A stretch of 64,000 nucleotides of DNA from CAVTWS01 sp963738445 (GCA_963738445.1 CAVTWS010000024.1:310001-374000), one strand, 5' to 3'; positions 27,871-38,873 are shown, counted from the first letter of the stretch. Translations and numbers: made by a program. The notes: generated by a model from the sequence alone, not told the origin.

Positions 27871-27965
27871 CCGACCTGAGCGACCTCACCAACCTGAGCG
27901 ATCCGACCAACACTGCCCGGCACGGACAGCCGACGGCTCTGCGGCCACGCTCGTAACCTGCGGTC

Positions 27966-28610
27966 GTGCAGCTGCTCTTCGTTCGCCATGGCCGTCCCCA
28001 ACACGAGATCCTGACCGAGGGGATAGCGGATCCCGGCCTGTGCCCCATCGGCCAGTGGCAGGCCGAGCGCCTCACCGCCTGGCTCCGCCACGAGCCGATC
28101 GACGCCATCGTGTCGAGCCCCAAGCGTCGGGCCCAGGAGACCGTCTCGGCCCTCGCTACCGAGCTCGGCCTCCCGATCGCCATCGTCGACGACCTGCAGG
28201 AGATCGATCGCGCCACGTCCGTCTACATGCCCACGGAGCTGCTGGCGACCGAGGGCGGCGAGTACTGGGAGGCCGTCAAACGTCAGGAGTGGGACGCCAT
28301 CGGCTGGGACTCGCCCGAGGTGTTCGGTGCCCGGGTCACCGCCGCGTTCGCCCGGTTGGTCGCCGAGCCGCCGGGCGACCATGTCGTGGTGGCCTGCCAC
28401 GGTGGGGTCATCCAGTTCGTCCTGAACGGCATCCTCGGCTCGAACGGGGTGCGCCTGCAGAGCGACTACGCCTCCATTACCCGGGTCGATGCCGCGCCTG
28501 ACGGCCGCTACGCGCTGCTGTCACTCAACGAGACGGGCCACTTCGACGCCCAGCGCCATGCCATCACCGGCCCACTCCGCGACGGCACGCACACCAGTCG
28601 ACGTCACTGA
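27966..28610 (+). CDS. Histidine phosphatase family protein
   Basis: Branch-1 histidine phosphatase/phosphoglycerate mutase-like protein of 214 residues. The phosphohistidine motif is FVRHGRPQ (His about 8) and the second catalytic His is in VVACHGGVIQFV near residue 142. The Arg of SSPKRRAQET is the conserved phosphate-binding Arg. Start is GTG 27966. The family includes broad phosphatases and cofactor-cleaving enzymes; no substrate is indicated. It converges on the MocR gene, with a hairpin directly after its stop. Confidence 0.85.
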   Translation: MQLLFVRHGRPQHEILTEGIADPGLCPIGQWQAERLTAWLRHEPIDAIVSSPKRRAQETVSALATELGLPIAIVDDLQEIDRATSVYMPTELLATEGGEYWEAVKRQEWDAIGWDSPEVFGARVTAAFARLVAEPPGDHVVVACHGGVIQFVLNGILGSNGVRLQSDYASITRVDAAPDGRYALLSLNETGHFDAQRHAITGPLRDGTHTSRRH

Positions 28611-28634
28611 GCGCCACCCCCCGTTCAGTGGCGC
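28611..28634 (+). terminator. Possible terminator hairpin after the histidine phosphatase gene
   Basis: A 7-bp GC-rich inverted repeat (GCGCCAC 28611-28617, GTGGCGC 28628-28634) with a 10-base loop starts immediately after the stop codon. There is no T-tract, so intrinsic termination is uncertain. Confidence 0.35.
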
Positions 28635-28671
28635 CAGCGCCGCCGGGCCAAGACCACCGGAACCGGCCACC

Positions 28672-28692
28672 GGGGACCGGGGACCGGGGACC
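28672..28692. repeat. Short tandem repeat, three copies of GGGGACC
   Basis: Three perfect 7-base copies lie between the convergent phosphatase and MocR genes, just past the MocR stop. This is a simple-sequence tract with no evident function. It is a site prone to slippage or assembly error. Confidence 0.8.
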
Positions 28693-28699
28693 GGCCAGC

Positions 28700-30071
28700 T
28701 CAGCGGCCGGAGGCCCGACCGAACGGAGACGGCTCGCGCGTCGCTGCCGCGATCTGAGCCGCCAGTTCCGACACGTCGCCGCGCAGCGGGCTGATCGTCA
28801 GCCGCACGAAGTCCTGGCCGTCGGGACTCACGAAGAAGGGTCCGCCGGGCGGCGATCCCGATGCCGCGGGCCGCGAGAGCCAGCTGCGCCCGGCGCTCAT
28901 CGGGCACCTCGATCCACACGTTGATGCCGTCGTGGCCCCGCACCGTCAGCCCGTGCCCGACCAACCCGGCGGTGAGGTCGAGACGACGCTGGCGGTAGTC
29001 GGCTCGAGCGTGGGCGAGCGACGAGATCGTCGCCGCGTCGCCGAGCATCTCGTCGAGCACCGCTTGCAGCAACCGACTCGACCACCCGGGGCCGAGCATC
29101 CTCCGCTGCACGATCTGGCTGATCGGTTCGCCGGCGCCCCCCACGGCGGCCAGCCGGAGGTCGGGCCCGTGGCTCTTGGAGAAGCTGCGGATCAGGATGG
29201 TCCGTGCCGGGAGGTGGTCGCCGAGGCTCACGAGCGGAGCCCAGGCGATGTCGCCGGCGTGGTCGTCCTCGATGATCACCGCCGTCGCAGGACGGAGGAT
29301 GGCGGCGAGCTCACGGGCCCGCGCCGGCGTGACGCTGGACCCGGCCGGGTTGTGGGCGCGGGGCTGGAGGAACACGGCGACCGGCTGATGCTCCATGGCG
29401 GCCGCGAGCGCCGATGGCTCGGGCCCGTCGTCGTCGATGGGCACGCCGATCACGTCAGCACCCAGTTGCTCGAGCAGGTCGAGCAGAGGCGGGAACGACG
29501 GATTCTCCACCACCACCCGGTCACCCAGCCTCACGAGCGCCGATGCCAACCGGTCGAGCGCATCCATGGCGCCGTCGACCACGGTCAACGCTTCCGCCGG
29601 GAACGGCCACTGGTCCCGAAGTCGCTCCGAGAGCGCCGGCAGGACCGGCTCGTCCTGATAGCTGCTGGTGAGCGAGCTGCGGCTGACCCGAGCGAGGGCA
29701 GCGGACAGATCAGGCAGGAGGTCGGGGTCCGGCGTACCGGTCGACAGGTCGAGGCGGTACTGCCCGGTGGCGCCGGACAGCCCCCGGTAGCGGCGAGGCG
29801 CCGCCAATCCGGCCGCGCCCACCACCGTCGTGCCGAGGCGACCCCCGGTACTGATCACACCCGCGGCCGCCAACACCCGCCAGGACTGGCTCACCGTGGA
29901 TGGGCTGACCCCGAGCGCCCGGGCCAGGGCTCGGACCGTCGGCAGCTGGTCGCCGGGTGCCAGCTCGCCCGCGGTGATCAGACGGCTGATCGCGGCCGCG
30001 ATCCCCCTCGCCGTGCGGTCCTCGACCAGTGCGTGGACGATGCGATTCGCCGTCTCGGTGCTGGTCGACAC
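28700..30071 (-). CDS. MocR-type regulator (GntR helix-turn-helix fused to aminotransferase; one frameshift)
   Basis: MocR/PdxR-family transcription factor of about 457 residues. The N-terminal winged helix-turn-helix (about 15-80) has GDQLPTVRALARALGVSPSTVSQSWRVL. The fold-type I aminotransferase domain follows, with QPRAHNPAGSSVTP, IEDDHAGDI and the PLP-Lys region SFSKSHGPDLRLA. Such proteins sense an amino compound or PLP. The frame breaks near 28853 after GIGIA, consistent with an extra G; the restored tail reads PGGPFFVSPDGQDFVRLTI and stops at 28700. As given, the frame would run on to 28521. Start is GTG 30071. It is divergent from the catabolic cluster and is its most likely regulator. 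Confidence 0.78.
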
Positions 30072-30093
30072 GTTCGTACTGTAACAAACTCTT

Positions 30094-30138
30094 CATTGAG
30101 CGGGGTCCATTGTGTCAGTCGGTCCCGGGGTCTAGGAT
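30094..30138 (+). promoter_or_regulatory. Predicted promoter and CATTG direct repeats upstream of the catabolic cluster
   Basis: TTGTGT (30110-30115) and TAGGAT (30133-30138) are spaced 17 bases apart, a good sigma-A-type pair, with the ATG 27 bases past the -10 box. Two CATTG copies (30094-30098 and 30108-30112) lie 14 bases apart, the second overlapping the -35 box. MocR regulators commonly bind direct repeats, so these are candidate operator sites for the divergent MocR product. Confidence 0.5.
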
Positions 30139-30164
30139 CGGGCTCGAACGAAGGGGAGCCCGCC

Positions 30165-31008
30165 ATGGCCGACACCATCCGTGCCGCGTTGTTGCAGACC
30201 GACTGGGCCGGCACCAAAGAGGCGATGATCGACAAGCACGAGGCCGCCGCCCGAGAGGCAGCCGCGCAGGGCGCTCAGGTGATGTGCTTCCAGGAGCTCT
30301 TCTACGGGCCGTACTTCTGCCAGGTGCAAGAGACCGAGTACTACGCCTACACCGAGGCGATCCCCGACGGCCCGACCACCCAGCGGTTCTGTGCCGTCGC
30401 CCGCGAGCTCGGCCTGGTGATGATCCTGCCGATGTACGAGATCGAACAGCCCGGCGTGTACTACAACACCGCCGCCGTCATCGACGCTGACGGCACCTAC
30501 CTCGGCAAGTACCGCAAGCAGCACATCCCCCAGACGAAGGGATTCTGGGAGAAGTTCTACTTCAAGCCGGGCACGGGCGGATATCCCGTCTTCGACACCG
30601 CGGTCGGCAAGGTCGGGGTCTACATCTGCTACGACCGCCACTTCCCCGAAGGCTGGCGGGCCCTCGGACTCAATGGCGCCGAGCTGGTCTTCAACCCCTC
30701 GGCCACCCACCGCGGTCTGTCCGAATACCTGTGGCGCCTGGAACAGCCCGCCTCCGCCGTGGCCAACATCTACTACGTCGGGGCCATCAACCGGGTCGGC
30801 ATCGAACCGCTCGGCGACAACGACTTCTACGGCCAGAGCTACTTCGTCGACCCCGAAGGCAAGTTCGTCGGCGAGGTCGGCGATCCCCACGAACCCGAGC
30901 TCATCATTCGTGATCTCGACATGACCAAGCTCCGCGAGATCCGGGATCGGTGGGCCTTCTACCGCGACCGCCGCCCCGACGCGTACGACGAGCTCGTCGC
31001 CCGCTGCA
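30165..31008 (+). CDS. Nitrilase-superfamily amidohydrolase (beta-ureidopropionase / N-carbamoyl-amino-acid hydrolase type)
   Basis: Carbon-nitrogen hydrolase of about 280 residues with the full catalytic triad: Glu44 in FQELFYGPYF, Lys118 in GKYRKQHIPQ and Cys155 in YICYDRHFPEG. It best fits the branch hydrolysing N-carbamoyl-beta-alanine or N-carbamoyl amino acids to the amino acid, ammonia and CO2. ATG 30165 follows AAGGGGAG. As given, the frame has no stop until 31208, running into the next gene. Removing the C at 31007 gives a stop at 31005-31008, right after DAYDELVAR, a natural family end. First gene of the cluster after the promoter; the hydantoinase gene starts 31 bases later. Confidence 0.82.
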
Positions 31009-31039
31009 ACCGAGCTCCACCGCCGTCCCCGGAGGACCG

Positions 31040-32464
31040 ATGCCCCGCCTACTCATCACCAATGGAACGATCGTCAGCCCGTCAGGCCGCCAGGCCGCTG
31101 ACGTCCTCGTCGACGACGAGACCATCGCCGCCATCTACGCCCCCGGGGTGGCCGCCGCCCAGGGCGTCACCGCGGATACCACGATCGACGCCACCGGCAA
31201 GTACGTGATCCCGGGCGGCATCGACGTCCACACCCACATGGAGCTGCCCTTCGGCGGCACGTTCGCCTCCGACACCTTCGAGACGGGCACCATCGCCGCC
31301 GCCTGGGGCGGGGTCACCACCATCATCGACATGGCTGTTCAGACCTACGGCGGCAACGTGCAGGAGGGCCTGGCGGAGTGGCACCGCAAGGCCGACGGCA
31401 ACTGCGCCGTCGACTACGCGCTTCCACCAGATCATCGGCGGCATCGACGATCAGTCGCTGAAGGACATGACCTACCTCGTCGACCACGAGGGCATCACCA
31501 GCTTCAAGCTGTTCATGGCCTACCCGGGCGTCTTCTACAGCGACGACGGGCAGATCCTGCGGGCCATGCAGACGGCCAGCGAGAACGGCGCCGTGATCAT
31601 GATGCACGCCGAGAACGGCATCGCCATCGACGTGCTCGTGCCAGCAGCACCTGGCCCGCGGCGAGACCGACCCGAAGTACCACTCGATCAGCCGCCCCAG
31701 CCTGCTCGAAGGCGAGGCGACCAGCCGGGCCATCGACCTTGTCCAAGGTCGCCGGCAACGTGCCGCTGTACATCGTGCACATGTCGGCCTCCGAAGCGCT
31801 CGATGCCTGGCCGAGGCCGCAACGAAGGCCTCAACGTCTTCGCCGAGACGTGCCCCCAGTACCTGTACATGACCCTCGAGGACCATCTGGCCCGGCCCGG
31901 TTTCGAGGGCGCCAAGTTCGTGTGCAGCCCGCCCATCCGATCCAAACACGATCACCGGCACCACCACCGCGACCTGTGGAAGGGCCTGCGGATGAACGAG
32001 TTGGCCATCGTCTCCACCGACCACTGCCCGTTCTGCTTCAAGGACCAGAAGGAGCTCGGCCTCGGTGACTTCTCGAAGATCCCCAACGGCATCGGCAGCA
32101 TCGAGCACCGCATGGACCTCATGTACCAGGGCGTGGTGACCGGGCGAGCTGACCCTCGAGCGGTGGGTCGAGACCTGCTGCACCACCCCCGCCCGCATGT
32201 TCGGCCTGTACCCCAGAAGGGTCTCGTCGCCCCCGGCGAGCGACGCCGACATCGTCATCTACGATCCCGCCGGCCGCACCGAGATCGGCTTCGGCAAGGC
32301 GCACCACATGAACATGGACCACTCGGCCTGGGAGGGCACCGTGATCGACGGCAAGGTCGACACCGTGATCTCGCGGGGGTCGGTCGTGATCGACGACAAC
32401 ACGTTCACGGGCCGCCGGCCACGGCAGGTACGTGAAACGTGGCCTGTGCGAGTACCTGGTGTGA
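31040..32464 (+). pseudogene. Dihydropyrimidinase/D-hydantoinase, reading frame broken by about nine indels
   Basis: Reconstructed product of about 474 residues, the normal length of cyclic amidohydrolases that open dihydrouracil or hydantoin rings. From ATG 31040 (GGAGG upstream) it reads MPRLLITNGTIV and GGIDVHTHMELPFGG, the HxH metal motif. Further conserved pieces occur in successive frames: TSFKLFMAYPGVFYSDDG (with the region of the carboxylated Lys), MMHAENG, YIVHMSASEALDA, FAETCPQYLYMT, VSTDHCPFCF, and a C-terminal HHMNMDHSAWEG. Frame changes fall near 31418, 31634, 31742, 31812, 31832, 32137, 32208, 32237 and 32415. The final frame ends at 32464. The amino-acid sequence is preserved throughout, so consensus error is more likely than decay. 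It lies between the carbamoyl amidase and semialdehyde dehydrogenase genes. Confidence 0.8.
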
Positions 32465-32510
32465 GTCCCACAGCACGCCTGAAGGTCTGAAAGCAGAAGA
32501 GGAAACCATC

Positions 32511-33995
<1,485 letters not shown>

Positions 33996-34019
33996 TCGCC
34001 GGCAACGGAGGGGTATCGC

Positions 34020-35048
34020 ATGGAGTTCGGAGTCGTTCTACAGACCAACCCGCCGGCGTCGCGTGTCGTCGACCTCGCCCGGCAGGCCGAGAACTACGGA
34101 TTCGACTACGTCTGGACGTTCGACTCGCACATCTTGTGGGAGGAGCCCTACGTCATCTACTCAGCGATCCTGGCCGCCACCCGCAAGGTGATCGTCGGAC
34201 CGATGGTCACCAACCCGGCCACCCGTGACTGGACCGTCACCGCATCGGTGTTCGCCACCCTGAACGAGATGTACGGCAACCGCACCATCTGCGGGATCGG
34301 CCGCGGTGACTCGGCCGTTCGGGTCACGAACGGTGCGCCGGTCACGATCGGGCAGATCCGCGAGGCGATCCACGTGATCCGGGAGCTCAGCAACGGGCGC
34401 GGCGCCGAGTACAAGGGGTCCACGATCCGGTTCCCCTGGGGCGGGGCGAGCCGATGCGAGGTGTGGGTCGCGGCGTACGGGCCCAAGATGTTGGCGCTGA
34501 CTGGTGAGGTCGGCGACGGCTTCATCCTCCAGCTCGCCGACCCGGCGGTGACCGCCTGGACCATCGAAGCGGTCCGAGCCGCCGCCCGGGACGCCGGGCG
34601 TGATCCCGGATCGGTGAAGATCTGCGTCGCGGCCCCCGCCTACGTCACCGACGGCACCGAGGCGGGGCTGGCCCACGGCCGCGACCAATGCCGCTGGTTC
34701 GGGGGCATGGTCGGCAACCACGTCGCCGACCTGGTGGCGCGCTACGGAGATTCCGGGGTCGTGCCCCAGGCCCTGACCGACTACATCACCGGCCGCGAGG
34801 GGTACGACTACAACGAGCACGGTCGGGCCGGCAACACCCACACCGAGTTCGTGCCGGACGAGATCGTGGACCGGTTCTGCCTGGTCGGTCCGGTCGAGCA
34901 TCAGGTCGCCCGCCTCCAGGAGCTCCGCGAGCTGGGGGTGGATCAGTTCTCGATCTACCTGCAGCACGACGCCAAGGACTCCACCCTCGCCGCCTACGGC
35001 GAGCTGGTGATGCCCCAGATCGCCGACTTCATCCGGGCCAAATCGTGA
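34020..35048 (+). CDS. LLM class oxidoreductase, probably F420-dependent, in the pyrimidine/hydantoin cluster
   Basis: Luciferase-like TIM-barrel protein of 342 residues, related to the methylene-tetrahydromethanopterin reductase/F420 side of the family. Conserved blocks are MEFGVVLQTNPPAS, GFDYVWTFDSHILWEEPY, VGPMVTNPATRDWTVTAS and CGIGRGDSAVRVTNG. The tail has FCLVGPVEHQVARLQELRELGVDQFSIYL. It lies 24 bases after the semialdehyde dehydrogenase gene and overlaps the first ABC permease start (GTGA), so it belongs to the cluster. F420 use is inferred from the organism type. I recall this subtype near hydantoinase genes elsewhere. It could reduce or oxidise the ring substrate; this is speculative. 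Confidence 0.8.
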   Translation: MEFGVVLQTNPPASRVVDLARQAENYGFDYVWTFDSHILWEEPYVIYSAILAATRKVIVGPMVTNPATRDWTVTASVFATLNEMYGNRTICGIGRGDSAVRVTNGAPVTIGQIREAIHVIRELSNGRGAEYKGSTIRFPWGGASRCEVWVAAYGPKMLALTGEVGDGFILQLADPAVTAWTIEAVRAAARDAGRDPGSVKICVAAPAYVTDGTEAGLAHGRDQCRWFGGMVGNHVADLVARYGDSGVVPQALTDYITGREGYDYNEHGRAGNTHTEFVPDEIVDRFCLVGPVEHQVARLQELRELGVDQFSIYLQHDAKDSTLAAYGELVMPQIADFIRAKS

Positions 35049-35953
35049 CCTCGGGCTGGCGCCACCGGCTCGAGCGGGCCGCGATGGTGCTGGTCGCGTT
35101 CGCGCTCCTCGCCGTGGCGTGGGAGATGTACCGCCGCCACGGACCGGAGGACGGAGGGTCGGTCCTGGGCCTGCCGGTCCTGCCCCGCTCCAACGACACC
35201 GTCATGCCTCCGGTCGGGGACATGATCAGCCGGCTGGGCGAACCCGAGCTCCGGGGCTCCGACCGCGACATCTGGCAGGCGGTGCTCGGCGGCGTCTGGT
35301 ACTCCCTCCGCCTGTCGGCTGTCGGTCTGGCGCTCGGCACCACCGTCGGCCTGGCGTTGGCCGTGGTGATGGCGCGTTTCAAGTTCGTGGAGCGCGGCGT
35401 GCTCCCGTGGCTGGTGATCTCCCAGACCGTGCCCCTCATCGCCTTGGCGCCTCTGGTCGCCAGCTGGGGCGGACGCGTGCACGTCGGTACCTGGGAGTGG
35501 CCGCGATGGCTCTCGGCGTCGGTGCTCAGCGCATTCCTGGCCTTCTTCCCGATCGCCATCGGCGCTCTCAAAGGGCTCACCTCCCCGGCACCAGCGTCCC
35601 TCGAGTTGATGGACTCCCTGGCCGCCACCTGGCGTCAGACCCTCGTCAACGTCCGGTTCCCCGCCGCGGTGCCTCATCTCGTCCCGGCCCTTCGACTCGC
35701 CGCCTCGTCGGCGGTGGTCGGTGTCGTCGTGGCCGAGATCTCGATCGGTCTCCAGGGGGGCATCGGCCGCATCACGTTCGAATACGCCCGCCAGGCCACG
35801 AGCGACCCCGCCAAGGTCTACACCGGCGTCATGGGAGTGGCGCTCCTCGGCCTCACCATGGCCGCCTTCGTCGTCGCGCTCGACTTCTACCTCATGCGCA
35901 ATCGCCCCAAGGAGCGCGTTCATGAACGATGGTCGCGCCATCGTTCCCGGTGA
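35045..35953 (+). CDS. ABC transporter permease (SsuC/ThiX-type), first
   Basis: Binding-protein-dependent transport permease of about 302 residues, starting at GTG 35045 and overlapping the previous stop as GTGA. It has an N-terminal helix (AAMVLVAFALLAVAWEMY), a periplasmic loop, then the core helices and the EAA-type coupling loop ELMDSLAATWRQTLVNVRFPAAVPHL. This is the nitrate/sulfonate/pyrimidine permease family. With the ATPase, second permease and NMT1-like binding protein it forms an importer. The gene order inside a hydantoinase cluster suggests uptake of a pyrimidine, hydantoin or related ring compound. Its end overlaps the ATPase start by 32 bases. Confidence 0.84.
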   Translation: MTSGWRHRLERAAMVLVAFALLAVAWEMYRRHGPEDGGSVLGLPVLPRSNDTVMPPVGDMISRLGEPELRGSDRDIWQAVLGGVWYSLRLSAVGLALGTTVGLALAVVMARFKFVERGVLPWLVISQTVPLIALAPLVASWGGRVHVGTWEWPRWLSASVLSAFLAFFPIAIGALKGLTSPAPASLELMDSLAATWRQTLVNVRFPAAVPHLVPALRLAASSAVVGVVVAEISIGLQGGIGRITFEYARQATSDPAKVYTGVMGVALLGLTMAAFVVALDFYLMRNRPKERVHERWSRHRSR

Positions 35954-36782
35954 CACAGCCGATGGTCGCGCCGCCGCCTTGGTGTCGGCTGTCGCCATCC
36001 ATGGCGTCGACAAGGTGTTCAACGCCGGCCGCTCCGATCAGGTCGACGCGTTGGTGGCGATCGACCTCACGGTCATGCCCGGCGAGTTCGTGTCGCTGAT
36101 CGGTCCATCGGGCTGCGGCAAGTCGACCCTGTTGCGGCTCGTCGCCAACCTCGCAGAGCCGTCGGCGGGCACCATCCTCGTCAACGGAAAGCCCGCTCGC
36201 CAGGCCCGGCTGGATCAGGACTACGGCATGGCGTTCCAGCAGGCCGGACTGTTCGAGTGGCGCAGCGTGGCGCGGAACATCGAGCTCCCGCTCGAGATCA
36301 AGGGCTGGTACCGGACCGCACGCCAGGAGCGGGTCCGGGAGATGCTCGACCTCGTCCAGCTCTCCGAGTTCGCGGATCATCAACCGTGGCAGCTGTCCGG
36401 TGGCATGCAACAGCGGGTGGCGATCGCCCGGGCGTTGGCCGCCCATCCGCCGCTGCTGCTGATGGACGAGCCGTTCGGTGCCCTCGACGAGATGACCCGT
36501 GAGCACATGCAGGCCGAGTTGCTCCGCATCTGCCACGAGACCGGCACCACGGTGGTGTTCGTGACCCACTCGATTCCCGAGGCGGTGTACCTCTCGGGCC
36601 GGGTGGTCGTCATGTCGCCCCGGCCGGGCCGGATCACCGAGGTCGTCAACGTCGGCCTCGGCGCCGACCGCACCGACGACACCCGTGAGGACGACGCCTT
36701 CTTCAAGAAGATCACCGAGGTGCGCGAGGCATTGAGGGCTCACGCCCCGTCGCCGTCGACCGTGCTCGGGGTCGACCAGTGA
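35922..36782 (+). CDS. ABC transporter ATP-binding protein (SsuB/ThiZ-type)
   Basis: Nucleotide-binding subunit of about 286 residues. Walker A GPSGCGKST, signature LSGGMQQRVAIARAL, Walker B LLLMDEPFGALDEMTR and the H-loop FVTHSIPEAVYLSGR are intact. The family is that of nitrate/sulfonate/taurine and thiamine-pyrimidine importers. ATG 35922 is chosen over later starts because AAGGAG lies just upstream, though it overlaps the permease by 32 bases. Its stop overlaps the second permease start (GTGA at 36779). Works with two different permeases, implying a heterodimeric channel. Confidence 0.87.
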   Translation: MNDGRAIVPGDTADGRAAALVSAVAIHGVDKVFNAGRSDQVDALVAIDLTVMPGEFVSLIGPSGCGKSTLLRLVANLAEPSAGTILVNGKPARQARLDQDYGMAFQQAGLFEWRSVARNIELPLEIKGWYRTARQERVREMLDLVQLSEFADHQPWQLSGGMQQRVAIARALAAHPPLLLMDEPFGALDEMTREHMQAELLRICHETGTTVVFVTHSIPEAVYLSGRVVVMSPRPGRITEVVNVGLGADRTDDTREDDAFFKKITEVREALRAHAPSPSTVLGVDQ

Positions 36783-37552
36783 AACGACTGGCGCTGGCGG
36801 CGCTCCCACCGTTGATCTTCGGCGCCTTGTTCCTCGCCGCGTGGGAGCTCGCCGTCGCCGTCTTCGACCTGAAGCCCTACTTCCTCGCCCCGCCGTCCAA
36901 GATCTACGAGCAGTTCACCGACAACACGGCGAACATCTGGGACGCCACCAAGGTGTCGGGCACCAACGCGCTGCTCGGCCTGGTGGCGGGCATCGCCCTC
37001 GGCATCGTCGTGAGCTTCGTGATCATGCGGTTCCGACGCCTCGACCAGGTCGTCTCGCCGCTGGCGACGGCGATGAACGCCATCCCGATCTTCATCCTGG
37101 TCGCCGTGATGAACAACATGTTCGCCATCACCAGCCAGGTGCCCCGACGCCTGATGGTCACGCTGGTCGTCTTCTTCATCGTCCTGGTCAACGTGGCCAA
37201 AGGGCTGACCGAGGTCAGCGGCACCCACATGGAGCTGATGCGTTCCTACGCCGCCGGCGAGTGGACCATCCTCCGCAAGGTGCGGGTGCCCAACGCCATC
37301 CCGTACCTGTTCACCGCGCTCAAGATCGCCGCGCCGGGCGCGGTCATCACGGCGTTCGTGTCGGAGTACTTCGGCGGCTCCCAGGACGGACTCGGCTACT
37401 CCATCACCTCGAACAGCTCCGCGTCTCGAAACGACCTGGCGTGGGCCTACGTCGTCGGCGCCTGTGCGCTCGGGCTCACGTTCTACCTGGTCTCCGTCCT
37501 TTTGGAGAGCGTCGCCGTGCGGCGCGCCACACACATCAACAACACCGAGTAA
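36779..37552 (+). CDS. ABC transporter permease (SsuC/ThiX-type), second
   Basis: Second permease of the importer, 257 residues, from GTG 36779 overlapping the ATPase stop. It carries about six helices. The coupling loop is EVSGTHMELMRSYAAGEWTILRKVRVPNAIPYLFTA, with the EAA-type Gly. The segment APPSKIYEQF after the first helix is typical of the SsuC/TauC group. It is a distinct, diverged paralogue of the first permease rather than a recent copy. The binding-protein gene follows 39 bases later. Confidence 0.85.
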   Translation: MKRLALAALPPLIFGALFLAAWELAVAVFDLKPYFLAPPSKIYEQFTDNTANIWDATKVSGTNALLGLVAGIALGIVVSFVIMRFRRLDQVVSPLATAMNAIPIFILVAVMNNMFAITSQVPRRLMVTLVVFFIVLVNVAKGLTEVSGTHMELMRSYAAGEWTILRKVRVPNAIPYLFTALKIAAPGAVITAFVSEYFGGSQDGLGYSITSNSSASRNDLAWAYVVGACALGLTFYLVSVLLESVAVRRATHINNTE

Positions 37553-37591
37553 GCAACAACCAACCAATTACGTCCTGGGAGGGGCACACAC

Positions 37592-38764
37592 ATGAGAACC
37601 CGACGATTCACCTTGATCGCCGCGCTGGCGCTCACGTTCTCGCTGATCGCGGCATCGTGCGGCGACGACGATGACGACGCGGCAAGCGACGCCACGGACA
37701 CCAGCGAGGCCGGCGGCGGCGACTGCGCCACCACCGACACCGTCACCCTGCAACTGCAGTGGTTCATCCAGGCCCAGTTCGCCGGCTACTTCGCGGCCCA
37801 GGACGAGGGCTTCTACGCCGACCGATGCCTCGAGGTCGAGATCGTCGAGGGCGCGGTCGACATCGTGCCCCAACAGCGCCTGGCCGACGGTGAGGCGGAC
37901 TTCGCCATCGCCTGGGTGCCCAAGGCGCTCCAGACCCGTGAAGCGGGCGCCGACATCGTCAACATCGCGCAGGTCTTCCAGCGTTCGGGCACCTTGCAGG
38001 TGTCCTTCGCGGACGCCGGCATCACCACGCCGGCGGACTTCGCCGGGAGGCTCATCGGTAACTGGGGCTTCGGCAACGAGTACGAGGTGTTCGCGGCGCT
38101 CGGCGAGGCCGGCCTCGACCCCGCCACCGATGTCGAGCTGGTGCAGCAGCAGTTCGACATGCTGGCCCTGCTCGCCGGCGACATCGACGCGGCCGAAGCC
38201 ATGACCTACAACGAGTACGCCCAGGTGCTGGAGGCGGTCAACCCCGACACCGGCGAGCTCTACCAGCCCGAGGACTTCAGCGTGATCTCCTACGAGGAGG
38301 TCGGTGTGGGCATGTTGCAGGATGCGATCTGGGCCGACGCCGGACGCCTCGCCGACGACGCGGCCTACCGCGACATCGCGGTGCGTTTCGTAGCGGCCTC
38401 GCTCAAGGGTTGGGCGTACTGCCGGGACAACGTCGAGTCGTGCCGCGACAACGTCGTCGCCCAGGGTTCCCAGCTGGGCAACAGCCATCAGCTGTGGCAG
38501 ATGAACGAGGTCAACAAGCTGATCTGGCCGGCCGATGGTGGCGTCGGCTTCATCGACCAGGCGGCCTGGGACCGTACGGTCGAGATCGCTCAGAGCAGCC
38601 CGAACCTCGATGGGGCCACGGTGCTCACCGCACCCCCGACCGACGGTGCGTTCACGAACGACATCGTGACCGAAGCCCACGCGCTGCTGGAGGCCGGCGG
38701 CGTCGACATCAACGGCGACGACTTCGCGCCGATCGACGTCACGCTCGAAGAAGCAGGCGCCTGA
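37592..38764 (+). CDS. NMT1/THI5-like substrate-binding lipoprotein
   Basis: Extracellular solute-binding lipoprotein of 390 residues. The signal peptide ends in LIAASC with lipidated Cys23, followed by a GDDDDD linker. The mature domain begins TVTLQLQWFIQAQFAGYFAAQDEGFY, the hallmark of NMT1/THI5-like proteins that bind thiamine pyrimidine precursors, riboflavin-like or pyrimidine compounds. GNWGFGNEYEVFAAL and a late LIWPADGGVGFIDQAAW block also fit. It delivers the ligand to the two-permease importer encoded upstream. With the hydantoinase and carbamoylase genes around it, a pyrimidine, hydantoin or similar ring is the most sensible ligand; this is inferred. Confidence 0.85.
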   Translation: MRTRRFTLIAALALTFSLIAASCGDDDDDAASDATDTSEAGGGDCATTDTVTLQLQWFIQAQFAGYFAAQDEGFYADRCLEVEIVEGAVDIVPQQRLADGEADFAIAWVPKALQTREAGADIVNIAQVFQRSGTLQVSFADAGITTPADFAGRLIGNWGFGNEYEVFAALGEAGLDPATDVELVQQQFDMLALLAGDIDAAEAMTYNEYAQVLEAVNPDTGELYQPEDFSVISYEEVGVGMLQDAIWADAGRLADDAAYRDIAVRFVAASLKGWAYCRDNVESCRDNVVAQGSQLGNSHQLWQMNEVNKLIWPADGGVGFIDQAAWDRTVEIAQSSPNLDGATVLTAPPTDGAFTNDIVTEAHALLEAGGVDINGDDFAPIDVTLEEAGA

Positions 38765-38873
38765 CCTGAAGAGAACCGGACGACGTCGGGATGCCGCGTC
38801 GCCCGGACCACGTCGGGGAAGGCGGTGACGGCCGCCTTCCCCCGGCGTGGGCTCGAAACCAAGGAGATCCGGA

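Noticed and set aside
28672..28692. CRISPR-like array
   Set aside because: The repeat unit is only 7 bases with no spacers. It is a simple tandem repeat.
28932..30164. Plus-strand open frame upstream of the nitrilase start
   Set aside because: It is antisense to the MocR gene and has no family motifs. The nitrilase begins at ATG 30165, where similarity and the ribosome-binding site start.
31040..32464. True pseudogenisation of the hydantoinase gene
   Set aside because: Conserved motifs persist in every frame segment and the intact flanking genes still need this step. Consensus error is the simpler explanation, though only reads can settle it.
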